From JAFECT01 sp035551675 (lineage in GTDB: Bacteria; Pseudomonadota; Alphaproteobacteria; Caulobacterales; Caulobacteraceae): a stretch of DNA of 64,000 nucleotides. The notes beneath the pieces are model-generated. The model was not told the DNA's origin, made no database searches, and saw only the letters and a program-made list of their open reading frames with translations. Below, piece by piece: positions 36,121 through 44,653 of this stretch (positions are counted from its first letter, which is position 1; every line of letters starts with the position of its first letter). The stretch is from positions 1-64,000 of the forward strand of contig DASZMV010000022.1 of assembly GCA_035551675.1 (NCBI GenBank), in the 5' to 3' direction. The position numbers and the translations under genes were made by a program.

Positions 36121-36690
36121 TCAATTCCCCCCTTTGTGTTCGTGGCGCCAATCCCAGGGCGCCTCAAAATGCCCAACCCACATACCTACTCTAGCATAGT
36201 GGGCTTCGTCTTCCTGCGGAACGTAGTCGAGCGAATAGTGTCGATATGCCAACGCCCACCCCTTCCGCACCATTTCTGCGCTCAAGTCTTCTGAGCCGAC
36301 GAAGCACACGGCAACGGCGCGCCCGTAGCGATCTGTATCGCGTTGACGGCAGGCTACTGCGCTTTGCCCGATCAAGGATCGAAGCTCTGAGGTCGCCTTG
36401 TCTCCGCACGCGTAGGCCGCGCCGCTCTGGTCCCCGCAAAGTTGCGCGCTCTCCGGCGCGTCCATGCCAAAAAACCGAATGCGGCGACCGTCGATTTTGA
36501 TTGTGTCCCCATCGACGATTATGGGAACGCCCGAAATCTCGGCACGCTGAGGGGACTGGTCCGGCGCGACCGCAGTGACCGCAGCGGAAGCGGTCTCACT
36601 GTGATTCTCAAACAGCCGGACGCCTGCGAAGAGTGCTGCCGCTACAAACGGCAGAGCAACAGCGATCTTGGCTGTATTGGTCAGTCCCAT
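36121..36690 (-). CDS. Membrane-anchored thermonuclease (SNase-like), first gene of a four-gene operon
   Basis: I chose ATG 36690, which gives an N-terminal signal anchor (IAVALPFVAAALFAGVRLF); a start at 36819 only adds non-coding-like residues. The 189-residue protein has the staphylococcal nuclease catalytic set. DGDTIKIDGRRIRFFGMDAPE near residue 60 supplies the calcium-binding Asp and first Arg, and DRYGRAVAVCF near residue 117 supplies the second Arg. RKGWALAYRHYS follows. Two or more Cys pairs (LCGDQSGAAYACG) suit an extracytoplasmic location. The enzyme should cut single- and double-stranded DNA or RNA on the periplasmic side. Three unknown genes follow with gaps of 2-3 bp. Confidence 0.88.
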   Translation of the reverse strand: MGLTNTAKIAVALPFVAAALFAGVRLFENHSETASAAVTAVAPDQSPQRAEISGVPIIVDGDTIKIDGRRIRFFGMDAPESAQLCGDQSGAAYACGDKATSELRSLIGQSAVACRQRDTDRYGRAVAVCFVGSEDLSAEMVRKGWALAYRHYSLDYVPQEDEAHYARVGMWVGHFEAPWDWRHEHKGGN

Positions 36691-37064
36691 AGTCCGAGTG
36701 CGGCCCCGCCAACAGACGTCAGTCGCCACTATACCACACGGCCGCTGCGTCAAAAATCTGCCGGCAATCACGTCGCTCCGCAGCGTCTGCGTTGTCCGTG
36801 CTGCGACCGCGGCACGCATCGGCGCCTATTTCTCCCGTAAGCAGGTCGCCCTACGTTGCAATTAGTGCTTGCTTATCTACCAGCAACCCCGACGACTACC
36901 ATCGCTTTACAATATCGACTCCTACTATTTAAGCTCACATGGCACGCGGGTGCTGCTTTTTCTTGACACGTACTTAAATCCGTGAGATGACGGGCGCTAC
37001 TGCAGTCGACACCTGGCGGGGCCGGGTTCGGGGCGGCACTCCTACAACTTGACAGAAAGCAACC
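36691..37064. promoter_or_regulatory. Divergent intergenic region of the element
   Basis: This 374-bp region lies between the nuclease operon (minus) and the gene at 37065 (plus). It is the most AT-rich part of the element (cttatctaccagc, tatttaagctcac, tacttaaatccg). A TTGACA box occurs at about 36964 on the plus strand, but no good -10 sequence lies at 17 bp. No gene is seen. Confidence 0.4.
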
Positions 37065-37463
37065 ATGGCGGATCAAGCCAAGGCAGATGCGCAGCTTAAG
37101 GCGCACCTTCAAGCCCTCACAGAGAATGCGCTCTTGCGCATGTCCACACGTTGCGAGGGCGGACTAGACATTCGAGCGGTTAAAGACTTTGCCGCGCGGC
37201 TAGTAGAGGACGGCCACGTAGAACTTGCAAGCGGAGGAGATGGCCCACGCGCTCGCCCCAAAACCAGAGAGCCCTGGGGTTCATACATCTCGTATCTCTC
37301 GCATCGCACTGACGCCGAGTCCTATTCGTGGGCGTTCGTTCGTTCGACAACCGAGGCTCCGCAAGCGGCCCCGGACCTAAAGCACCTCAGCGCAAGCGAA
37401 CGTCTCGATTACGCGAACCGCGTCGCTGCCGGCGAGCCCGGCAACCCGCGTCCGAAACTCTGA
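37065..37463 (+). CDS. Unknown 132-residue element protein
   Basis: ATG 37065 opens a 132-residue soluble protein, helical at first (AQLKAHLQALTENALLRM). It contains a possible winged-helix-like stretch (GGLDIRAVKDFAARLVEDGHVEL) and a C-terminal acidic helix (LKHLSASERLDYANRVAAGE). I recognise no family. The HTH gene starts 2 bp after its stop, so it begins the rightward early operon of the element. A role in control of the element is inference. Confidence 0.6.
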   Translation: MADQAKADAQLKAHLQALTENALLRMSTRCEGGLDIRAVKDFAARLVEDGHVELASGGDGPRARPKTREPWGSYISYLSHRTDAESYSWAFVRSTTEAPQAAPDLKHLSASERLDYANRVAAGEPGNPRPKL

Positions 37464-37464
37464 G

Positions 37465-37722
37465 GTGCGCGCCGTGAACGATCAGCAATGGAGAGGCTTT
37501 ATATCGGGCTCCGAGGTCGTGACCTTCGATTTCGTAAGTGTTCGAATCCCGAACGCGCGTCTCAAGCAAGTGTTGGCGTGGGGAGACGAAGGGACCTTTC
37601 CGAAAGCGCGTCGTATGAGCGGACCAAAGAGTCCATGGACGTGGCCGCGCCACGACGTTGACGAGTGGGTCCGGCGCCAAGTTCGGAACCTAACTCGCTA
37701 TTATCGGGCGTCCGACCAATGA
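37465..37722 (+). CDS. AlpA-like helix-turn-helix protein (candidate excisionase/regulator)
   Basis: The GTG start at 37465 lies 2 bp after the preceding stop. The 85-residue product contains LKQVLAWGDEGTFPKARRMSG...WTWPRHDVDEWVRRQ, near residues 33-71. Its F-P-x-x-x-R...W-x-x-x-D/E-V-x-x-W layout is that of AlpA/MerR-like winged HTH proteins used by integrative elements as excisionases or activators of int. The following gene overlaps its stop by 4 bp (ATGA). Confidence 0.6.
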   Translation: MRAVNDQQWRGFISGSEVVTFDFVSVRIPNARLKQVLAWGDEGTFPKARRMSGPKSPWTWPRHDVDEWVRRQVRNLTRYYRASDQ

Positions 37723-38114
37723 AACCCGCAGACCTCGCGAACTACATTCGCCGGGAGACGCCCGGAATCTGGAACCGCTTGTTCGCGCCCACCTACTATA
37801 GCTTCGCGTCGCCGTGGGTTCCCGCAAGCGGCAAAAGCCCAGCAAAGAAGCTTGCCTTACTCGCGCAGAACATAATCTCGAATCTTTTGTACGGTCTCGA
37901 CGAAGAATGGGCGTGCGATCTCGACGGCGAACCCGACCGACCTACGGCTCTAATCCTTAGCAACAGGAACCAGGTCAAAACCGTGTCGCTCAAATTTACC
38001 CCGAAGGTCCTCTATATCGGCCGCGTCCCGATCTATCTGCGAGGCAGAAGCTGCGGAGCGACGGCGACTGACGCTATCGCGAGTCAAGCCGGCGCGTATT
38101 TCGGAATTGGGTAG
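37719..38114 (+). CDS. Unknown 131-residue element protein
   Basis: ATG 37719 overlaps the HTH gene stop by 4 bp, which fixes the start. The product (MKPADLANYIRRETPGIWNR...) has no signal peptide. It has a Tyr/Phe/Pro-rich first third, a helix (SPAKKLALLAQNIISNLLYGLDEEW) and a beta-rich end (VKTVSLKFTPKVLYIGRVPIYL). No family recognised. It is part of the rightward operon leading to the primase/helicase. Confidence 0.6.
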   Translation: MKPADLANYIRRETPGIWNRLFAPTYYSFASPWVPASGKSPAKKLALLAQNIISNLLYGLDEEWACDLDGEPDRPTALILSNRNQVKTVSLKFTPKVLYIGRVPIYLRGRSCGATATDAIASQAGAYFGIG

Positions 38115-38121
38115 CTCTTCG

Positions 38122-38244
38122 ATGTGCCACGACCCGCCTGCACCGATCCAGCCGCCATCGCCTGAGCGAAAGCCAAAGCAAGTCGAGGAATGGCGGGACG
38201 GCGAACCGCCAGAAATCCCGCCGGTCTTCGAACTGCAAGCCTAA
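38122..38244 (+). CDS. Possible 40-residue Pro/Glu-rich peptide
   Basis: The reading frame is too short for most gene finders. ATG 38122 starts 7 bp after the previous stop and runs to TAA at 38244, encoding MCHDPPAPIQPPSPERKPKQ followed by an acidic, Pro-rich tail. Its position between closely packed genes suggests it is real, but no ribosome site is evident and the bias could be accidental. Confidence 0.35.
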   Translation: MCHDPPAPIQPPSPERKPKQVEEWRDGEPPEIPPVFELQA

Positions 38245-38307
38245 CCCTTCCATCAACTCAATCCAGCATCACGCCGTAAGGTCCCCGCCTGCGGCGAACG
38301 AGCCCCC

Positions 38308-41031
38308 ATGTCTGTACCCAACCTACAAGAAACCTACGGCGACGCCCGCGTTATTGGACACTATGACGAAAACGCGGGCGTTCTTGCGCGACCGTTCATT
38401 GTGTCTTTCGGCTCCAGCCGGGAGTCGACACGCTGGGCGCCGAAGGAAGTTCCTCTTGGGCAATTCGTCGCCCTCTTATGCCAGCACAAGGAAGGCAAAA
38501 AGGACGGCCTGAGCTTCGTGCTCGGCGATATGGTCCCTGGGCGCCGATTGAAGACGGCGGTTAAGACGCTCTATGGGGTCGGGCTCGATATCGACGTGGG
38601 CACGCCCGCACATGTCATCGACTCGGCGCTCGAAAGCCTCGGCTGCCTCGCAGTGAGGTATACGACTCACTCACACCTAAAGACGAAGACCGAGTTCAAG
38701 AAAGACCGCGTTCTAAAATGGGCGGAATCGCACGCGGGCGGCGCCGAAATCGACGACGACCTCTTGCGCGAGTTCATCGCTGCCGAGGAGAATTGGCATG
38801 CGACTATCGTCGATAGCGTCAGCTACGACGGTGACGTGCACCAGCCCGGGGGCGTCATGGCCGTTGCTACCCACGCGCCTATCCCGAAACACCGTATCGT
38901 CGTCCCGTTCGCTGAGCCGTACATAATCAGCGACGAAGGGAAGACACAGGCTGAAGCCATGAAGCGCTGGGGAGAGGTCCCTAGGGCGCTCGCCGAGCGC
39001 TTGCGGCTGCCGTTGGACAAGAGCTGCCTTGACCCATCGCGCCTTTTCTACCTGCCGCGCCACGCCAAGGGAAAGCGGTTCGATATCACACTGGTCTCAG
39101 GGCGTTTGTTCGACTGGCGCGATCTCGACCTTACGAATTGGGCCGAGATAAACGCGCGAGTCAGCGGGAAAGCTGGCGGCAAATCGACAACGGACAGCGG
39201 ACGGAAACTAGGTCGGTGGTCGAAACGGGCCGCGCACCTGTTCTTAGTTCGACAGGCCATTGACGAACACTGCCCCGACCATATTCGCAACGAGACCAGC
39301 CAAGGAGTCGAGATACTTTGTCCGTTCGACGAAAACCACTCGAACGCGGGCGATCCAGACGACCGAGCCTGCCTCGCCGTCGACGCCGGCGACGGCCCGA
39401 GCGACTTTTTCACCGTGACATGCCGTCACGAGAGTTGCCGAAGCCGGACAAACCTCGACATGCTTGGAAAGATGCTCGACGACGGGTGGCTGCCCGAAAG
39501 CGTCCTAGAAGACGCGGCCTACCGGCCGTTGACCGACGACGCAGAAGCGCACAAGGCCGAAGGGCTGGCGCCCTCGCCCGACAAGGCCGCTAAGTTCGAA
39601 TTCGACAAAGAGCCCGAACTTGTAGAGGCGATCAATTCAAAGTTCGCGGTAGTGAAAGTCGGCGCGTCGGCTCGCGTCCTTCATGTAGCCGATGACGGTG
39701 AAATCGAATTCCTGACGAAAGAAGGTGCCGCTATGTGGTTGGCCCCTTATCGCTACCTCATGGACGTGGGCACGGCGCAGAAGCCCGGTTTCAAATCCGT
39801 TGACGGGTTTTCGACTTGGCTAAAGTCGCCCGATCGGCGCCAATACGACCGCGTGGTTTTTTCGCCGGGGCGTCCAACCACGGCGAACCACTACAACCTA
39901 TGGCGAGGGTTCGGCGTCGAAGCCCGGCCGGGGACCTGGGACCTTATGCGGCGCCACCTTTTTGCGGTGGTCTGCGCCGGGGATTTCGCAAACTACACGT
40001 GGTTGCTCTGCTGGCTTTCCCAACTCGTTTCCGAACCTTGGGATAAGCGCGGAACGGCCGTTGTGCTGCGCGGCCCGAAGGGGACGGGTAAGAGCACGGT
40101 GGGCGACTGGTTGGCGCGCATATTCGGCGCGCACGCTGTGCCGATCAGCTCGCCGCGCTCTCTTGTCGGGAATTTCAACGCTCACTTTGAGCGCGCCGTG
40201 ATTGCGCTCGTCGAGGAAGGCTTTTGGGCTGGCGACAAAGCCTCCGAGGGCGTCCTTAAGCACCTTGTCACGGCGCCGCTTATTCAAGTGGAGCGGAAGG
40301 GATTGGACGCCCTGACCGTCGACAACTTCACCCGCATCTTGGTCACGAGTAACCAGGACTGGGTTGTCCCTGCGACGCAGGATGAGCGCCGCTTCCTCGT
40401 GTTGGATGTGAGCGACGTACACAAACAGGACACGGGGTACTTCGCGGCGCTTCGCGCTGAGGCGGACTCCGGCGGCCTTGAGGCGATGCTTTGGGACCTC
40501 TTGCATTTCGACTTTGAACAAGTGGACCTCCGCAACCCACCGAAGACGGCGGGGCTCGCCGCCCAGGTCGCGGAGTCGTTCTCACGTGAAATGCGGTGGT
40601 GGTATTCCGTCCTTTCGGACGGCGCCTTTCCCGGGCACGACGGCCAAACGATTGCCGACTGGCCTGAGCCGTCGAGACGCGCCGATCTGGACGCGACCAT
40701 AAGCCGGTCCGTGGTTGCCGAGTCCTATGCCCAGTCGGTCGGTGACGTTGGAGGGGGGCGTGCCAATCAAACGAACCTCGGGAAGCTTCTGCGGCGCGTG
40801 CTGCCTGGGCGCGAGATTGAGGGGCCGCGAGTAAGCGCCGTAGACGGCCGTACGCGAACCTATCGCCTCCCGCCGCTGGAACAGGCACGGGCAGCGTTCG
40901 AAGGGCTCACGGGCGTCTGCTTCGACCCTAGCGACGCCTGTGCGCTCCGGGGTGGCGAGAGCCGTTCCCTGGACGCCTGGGTCAAAGGGGTACGGCCGTT
41001 CTTCGCCGGCTTGCCGTTCATGTCCGACTGA
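38308..41031 (+). CDS. Primase/SF3-type helicase replication protein (DUF5906-like)
   Basis: This 907-residue protein begins with a region containing GLDIDVGT near residue 92 and VRYTTHSH near residue 116, as in archaeo-eukaryotic-type primase-polymerase domains of mobile elements. A zinc-ribbon-like part follows (ILCPFDENHSN...FTVTCRHESCRS, Cys/His pairs near residues 337-377). The C-terminal ATPase has Walker A LRGPKGTGKSTVGDW near residue 590, Walker B IALVEEGFW and the SF3 sensor LVTSNQDWVVPATQDERRF near residue 678. Such proteins start and unwind replication of satellites and plasmids. Iteron-like repeats directly downstream fit an origin. Confidence 0.85.
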   Translation: MSVPNLQETYGDARVIGHYDENAGVLARPFIVSFGSSRESTRWAPKEVPLGQFVALLCQHKEGKKDGLSFVLGDMVPGRRLKTAVKTLYGVGLDIDVGTPAHVIDSALESLGCLAVRYTTHSHLKTKTEFKKDRVLKWAESHAGGAEIDDDLLREFIAAEENWHATIVDSVSYDGDVHQPGGVMAVATHAPIPKHRIVVPFAEPYIISDEGKTQAEAMKRWGEVPRALAERLRLPLDKSCLDPSRLFYLPRHAKGKRFDITLVSGRLFDWRDLDLTNWAEINARVSGKAGGKSTTDSGRKLGRWSKRAAHLFLVRQAIDEHCPDHIRNETSQGVEILCPFDENHSNAGDPDDRACLAVDAGDGPSDFFTVTCRHESCRSRTNLDMLGKMLDDGWLPESVLEDAAYRPLTDDAEAHKAEGLAPSPDKAAKFEFDKEPELVEAINSKFAVVKVGASARVLHVADDGEIEFLTKEGAAMWLAPYRYLMDVGTAQKPGFKSVDGFSTWLKSPDRRQYDRVVFSPGRPTTANHYNLWRGFGVEARPGTWDLMRRHLFAVVCAGDFANYTWLLCWLSQLVSEPWDKRGTAVVLRGPKGTGKSTVGDWLARIFGAHAVPISSPRSLVGNFNAHFERAVIALVEEGFWAGDKASEGVLKHLVTAPLIQVERKGLDALTVDNFTRILVTSNQDWVVPATQDERRFLVLDVSDVHKQDTGYFAALRAEADSGGLEAMLWDLLHFDFEQVDLRNPPKTAGLAAQVAESFSREMRWWYSVLSDGAFPGHDGQTIADWPEPSRRADLDATISRSVVAESYAQSVGDVGGGRANQTNLGKLLRRVLPGREIEGPRVSAVDGRTRTYRLPPLEQARAAFEGLTGVCFDPSDACALRGGESRSLDAWVKGVRPFFAGLPFMSD

Positions 41032-41047
41032 CGGTGGTCAGGCTCGG

Positions 41048-41273
41048 GGTTGGACGTAGGTTGGACACTCGGATTCCTTTGTATGGCAAGGCGTTCCGGG
41101 TCGTCGTCCAACTTGCCCGACCTGTCCGACCGGACGGCGCGCCCCCCGGTAGGGCGGCAGATGGCGGTCACTGGTCACGACCTCTGATTAGGTTGGACTA
41201 GTTGGACAGGTTGGACGGACCCTTGAAATCCCTTAATGCACAACGGAATCCCAGCGGCCAACCTGCGTCCAAC
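41048..41273. repeat. GGTTGGAC iteron-like repeats (candidate replication origin)
   Basis: GGTTGGAC occurs at 41048-41055, 41059-41066, 41191-41198 and 41209-41216, with AGTTGGAC at 41200-41207. Inverted GTCCAAC copies lie at 41106-41112 and 41267-41273. They fill the 248-bp gap between the primase/helicase stop and the MltR-like gene, where no gene is seen. Two clusters of direct repeats beside a replication gene are typical of iteron origins. Confidence 0.55.
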
Positions 41274-41279
41274 TGGGGG

Positions 41280-41936
41280 TCAGTCGCCACTCCCGGTGCT
41301 TTCACCTTGGCTGCCCGCCAGCGCCTTAGTCTGGTACTGGGAAATAGAGGCGTTAACTTCGTCCGCGAATTTCTGCATACCGTCAAAGACCATATTCATC
41401 TTTTCTACAAATTCTCTCACAGCGACCCCGATTGCCTTAAAATCTATCCCGTGGGCAATAAACCGGAGCCAGTACCAAAAACATAGCGCCCCGTACGTCT
41501 GCCGGCGGTTAAAGGATTCATCTCTAACCATTACCCAATTCTCTAAATTCATGGAATCTAGTTCGTCAGCGACCTCCGGCGTGTCAAAGGTTACTGCCCA
41601 AATGGCGTGAGCTACAGCGTTTCGAATGTGCCGGATCAGTTCTAAGCGCTTGCGGTCCTCGTCATCTATAATTCCCATCGCGTGGGCGACTTTGATTTTC
41701 GCCGCGAAAGTAACGAAAGGCGCGCTTTCGCCGTCGAATAACTCGCGCTGGCGACCCTTGTTCTTTAATTCGTGCAGAATAGCTCGTCTCAAACCATTGT
41801 CTACGTAGGCAGCGCCCAATAATGCGACCGTCGCGTCAGCGCTATCCTTACTCGTTAACAGCTCTAGAGCCGCAGCGATCTGCTCCCCATCTGGTTCGCG
41901 CCTTGATAGGTCGCGCACTTTTGCTTTCTTACCCAT
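41280..41936 (-). CDS. MltR/DUF4145-like protein
   Basis: I chose ATG 41936 (218 residues), which gives the start MGKKAKVRDLSRREPDG; an upstream extension to 42065 looks non-coding, and no strong ribosome site decides it. Residues 20-130 resemble the MltR (mannitol operon regulator) fold. ALELLTSKDSADATVALLGAAYVDNGLRRAI, LFDGESAPFVTFAAKIKVAHAMGIID and LIRHIRNAVAHA contain the typical pattern of an N-terminal helix pair and an R-N-x-x-A-H motif. No mannitol genes are near, so a link to mannitol is unlikely. MltR-like proteins occur widely on mobile elements with unknown roles. Confidence 0.78.
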   Translation of the reverse strand: MGKKAKVRDLSRREPDGEQIAAALELLTSKDSADATVALLGAAYVDNGLRRAILHELKNKGRQRELFDGESAPFVTFAAKIKVAHAMGIIDDEDRKRLELIRHIRNAVAHAIWAVTFDTPEVADELDSMNLENWVMVRDESFNRRQTYGALCFWYWLRFIAHGIDFKAIGVAVREFVEKMNMVFDGMQKFADEVNASISQYQTKALAGSQGESTGSGD

Positions 41937-42090
41937 TCGAATGCTTTCGTGACTACGGGCCCGGCCGTTCACACTCCAAAACATAGGCGCCTCCAGGCAC
42001 ACGCGCCAAGCGGCACCTGTCCGCTTGCAGTAGCAAGCGGACGGTGCTACGGGATCGACACGCAAGCGAACAAGCAGACAAGGGGCTCGA

Positions 42091-42753
42091 ATGGCCGTTT
42101 ATGGGTATTGCCGCGTCTCGACGCAGGCCCAGTCCGACGAAGGCGAAAGCCTCGCCGTCCAAGAGCGCCAATTGCAGGGCTGGTGCCAGATGCACGGCCA
42201 CACACTCGACCGGGTGTTCGTCGAGCGCGGAGTAAGCGGGTCTATCCCCGTGGCCGAACGTCTCGAAGGCGCGAAGCTGTGGGCCGCGATGAAAAAGGGC
42301 GACATGATCGTTGCCGCGAAACTTGATCGCCTATTCCGATCCGCGCTCGACGCCCTGCAAACGGTGGAGAAGTTGAAGGAGCGCGGGGTCTCACTCGTGT
42401 TGCTCGACCTGGGCGGCGACATATCCGGCAACGGCTTGTCGAAGCTGTTCCTGACTATCGCCGCCGCTTTTGCGGAAGCCGAACGCGACCGCATCCGCGA
42501 ACGCATCGTGACTGTGAAGCGGGACCAGAAGAGCCGAGGTCGCTATCTCGGGGGCAAAGTCCCGTTCGGTTACCGCGTCGAAGACGGCGCCCTTGTTAAG
42601 GTCGCGGAGGAACAACACGTCATTGCCGCCGCCAAAGCGTTGCGTGCCAATGCGCTGCCGCTTCGTTCGATCCAGGCTGCGCTAGCGGCGCACCACGGCT
42701 GCAAGCTCTCGCTCGACGCTCTGAGCCGCATCCTGAGCGGGCCGCCGGCGTAA
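42091..42753 (+). CDS. Serine recombinase (resolvase/invertase family)
   Basis: This 220-residue protein has the resolvase catalytic domain with nucleophile Ser10 in YGYCRVSTQAQ and the Arg-bearing AKLDRLFRSALD near residue 72. The long E helix starts with AFAEAERDRIRERIV. The C-terminal part (ALPLRSIQAALAAHHGCKLSLDALSRIL) is a helix-turn-helix for site binding. The family cuts both DNA strands through a 5'-phosphoserine link. At this size it is a small resolvase/invertase rather than a large integrase. The element also has a tyrosine integrase, so this enzyme may resolve dimers or invert a segment. Confidence 0.92.
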   Translation: MAVYGYCRVSTQAQSDEGESLAVQERQLQGWCQMHGHTLDRVFVERGVSGSIPVAERLEGAKLWAAMKKGDMIVAAKLDRLFRSALDALQTVEKLKERGVSLVLLDLGGDISGNGLSKLFLTIAAAFAEAERDRIRERIVTVKRDQKSRGRYLGGKVPFGYRVEDGALVKVAEEQHVIAAAKALRANALPLRSIQAALAAHHGCKLSLDALSRILSGPPA

Positions 42754-42987
42754 CCCTGTTTCTAACGCTTGTTGCTCGTGACGCGCCTCGCGGCTTAAGT
42801 CGCCTCGCACGTCTGCGCCCCGCGTCGAACCGGCGCGAAAAGGAGGACGCGCCGATTTCACGACGCCGCACCTGGCAGAATGCCTGCGCACCGCCCTTCA
42901 AAATTTGTGCGGGGGGACCCAAAGGCCCCCACCATCGCGAAATTTTTTCGAGCGCCCTCTCACGTACGGATGATGAATCGCGGTCGC

Positions 42988-43227
42988 CTATTTAACGCGC
43001 CCTGTCCAACCGCCTGACGGTTCAACTCGCGGCATAAAAAAACGCGCCTCGCCTGTCACGGTGTAGGCCGCTACGTCCAGCATGACCAAAAGCTCCGCAA
43101 GCGCCCGATACGACGGACTTGAGGGCCTGTAGGTGCGTTGCATGTCGATAATCGCCCTATGAAACGGGCGGAGTTCGTCAAAGGCTTTCTGAGGGTTGGA
43201 AAGCCCGGGGTATCGAACGGGGACCAT
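42988..43227 (-). CDS. Unknown 79-residue element protein
   Basis: ATG 43227 follows GAGG at 6 nt, which supports this start over the longer frame. The small soluble product (MVPVRYPGLSNPQKAFDELR...) has two helices (AFDELRPFHRAIIDMQRTY and SYRALAELLVMLDVAAYTV) and ends in a basic Gly/Trp tail. No family recognised. It is divergent from the DUF2806 gene. The 234 bp between it and the serine recombinase gene hold nothing I can name. Confidence 0.55.
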   Translation of the reverse strand: MVPVRYPGLSNPQKAFDELRPFHRAIIDMQRTYRPSSPSYRALAELLVMLDVAAYTVTGEARFFMPRVEPSGGWTGRVK

Positions 43228-43364
43228 GGACGACCTCGATGATTGTTCTGTTTTTGTTCTCCCGCTCAGTGAGCCCGAAGTCAAGCGCGGCACACCGGCG
43301 TTGAGAAGCGAGGCGACGCTGGGCTACAACTTGGCGACGCGTGTTGGAACGGGCGGGGAAAGCA

Positions 43365-44447
43365 ATGTCTGAGGACGGAAAGAGGCAGGATAACCCCGCG
43401 AGAGCCGAAACCCTGCCCGCGAAAGCTAAAAGTGCGAAGATGGGGAACGTACCGGCGAAGACGGAGAATGCGCTCGACCGCGAAGTGTCGATCAAAGCTC
43501 ATATCGACGAGTCCGGCCTGACCGTTGGCGGCAAGAGCCGCGCACTAGCTGCTTTAGATCAGTTGGTGGGCGGCCTCGTGGGGATACCTGGCGGAATTGC
43601 CGAGGGGTATCGCCGTCGCGCCGAACTGCGGAGGGCAATCTTGGAGCAACAGTTAGAGAACGACCTAGCGATCCTACGCGAAAACACGGGGCTGTCACCT
43701 TTCGGCACCCTGACGCAAGAGCGAGTCCTGAGGGAGGAATACCGCAGACAAGAAAATAGAATGTTGGTCTGGCAGGCGGCGGAAGAACATCTCGCATTGC
43801 CTTCTCCGGACCAGGAAAAGCCCACACCGGATCAAGACGAGAGCAAAGATCAAATCGACCCAGATTGGTTGAATCGCTTCGGCTCGTTTGCGCAGGATGT
43901 GTCGAACGAAGACCTTCAACGAGTGTGGGGTCGGCTCTTAGCCGGAGAAATCAACAAGCCACACACTATTTCGATATCAACGCTGCGGATTCTAGCCGAG
44001 TTGGATTCCGATGTGGCGACGATGTTTCAGTCGCTATATGCCCGAACAGTAAATGGCTATGCTCTGAGGAAAGACAGGCAAGACGGCGGAGAGTCTTACG
44101 AAGATTTAGCCGCAATGGAGGACGCCGGACTAATCCAGACTAGTGCCTTCCTCTCCGTCGAAATCAGGCCCGAAACCGACGGGTTCGGATACGTAGTCGG
44201 GAAGACGCACTTGATGCGTGTCGCCTTCGCGGAAGAGTCGAACAAGCTAATTAGCTTCCCCGCAGTCGTGCTGTCGAGAGCGGGCAAGCAATTGGGCTCG
44301 ATCCTGGAGAACGATGAACTTAGGGCATTTCGCGAGATAGGGCCGACCCTTAAGCCGGTTGATAAAGTGGAAATCTGCAAAATCAAAGCGCGATACGGAG
44401 ACCAACTCTTTTGGGACGTACTTGAGACCCTGCCGTCAAATCACTAA
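43365..44447 (+). CDS. DUF2806 domain protein
   Basis: ATG 43365 follows GGGGAAAG. The 360-residue protein has a Lys/Ala-rich start. A hydrophobic-amphipathic part follows (ALDQLVGGLVGIPGGIAEGYRRRAELRRAI), then charged coiled helices. The DUF2806 core begins near residue 165 (DWLNRFGSFAQDVSNEDLQRVWGRLLAGEINKP, with ISTLRILAELDSDVA just after). The domain is common on prophages and islands, and its biochemical role is unknown. The GGLVGIPGG segment could associate with a membrane. Its stop overlaps the 3' end of the converging 61-residue gene by 4 bp. Confidence 0.8.
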   Translation: MSEDGKRQDNPARAETLPAKAKSAKMGNVPAKTENALDREVSIKAHIDESGLTVGGKSRALAALDQLVGGLVGIPGGIAEGYRRRAELRRAILEQQLENDLAILRENTGLSPFGTLTQERVLREEYRRQENRMLVWQAAEEHLALPSPDQEKPTPDQDESKDQIDPDWLNRFGSFAQDVSNEDLQRVWGRLLAGEINKPHTISISTLRILAELDSDVATMFQSLYARTVNGYALRKDRQDGGESYEDLAAMEDAGLIQTSAFLSVEIRPETDGFGYVVGKTHLMRVAFAEESNKLISFPAVVLSRAGKQLGSILENDELRAFREIGPTLKPVDKVEICKIKARYGDQLFWDVLETLPSNH

Positions 44448-44629
44448 ACGCTCGGAGCAGTAGATGCCGCTTCGATCACTTGGCCCAACTCGCCGTACAG
44501 GTCCGCGATCTCGCGGACCGCAGCCTCAGGCGCCCCGTATGAAAGTTCGTGAATGCGCCCCGTTAGCTCGATAAGTCGCGCGTGCGCGTCGCGCTGAGCC
44601 CGCGCGGTGGTCAGACAAATCGGCATCAT
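44444..44629 (-). CDS. Small 61-residue helical protein
   Basis: ATG 44629 (or 44626) has AGGGGAG 4-7 nt upstream. The 61-residue product is a predicted pair of helices (AQRDAHARLIELTGRIHELS and AAVREIADLYGELGQVIEAA). It lies 24 bp downstream of the integrase stop in the same direction, so it may be made from the integrase transcript. Antitoxin-like small proteins look like this, but no toxin partner is recognised. Confidence 0.5.
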   Translation of the reverse strand: MMPICLTTARAQRDAHARLIELTGRIHELSYGAPEAAVREIADLYGELGQVIEAASTAPSV

Positions 44630-44653
44630 GATGCTCCCCTTTTTCCGCCAGCT

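Noticed and set aside
41202..41486. Plus-strand open frame of 94 codons across the iterons
   Set aside because: It overlaps the MltR-like gene antisense and has no ribosome site; the iteron repeats better explain the DNA.
42754..42987. Possible gene after the serine recombinase
   Set aside because: Open frames here are antisense extensions of the recombinase region with no start signal; I see no function.
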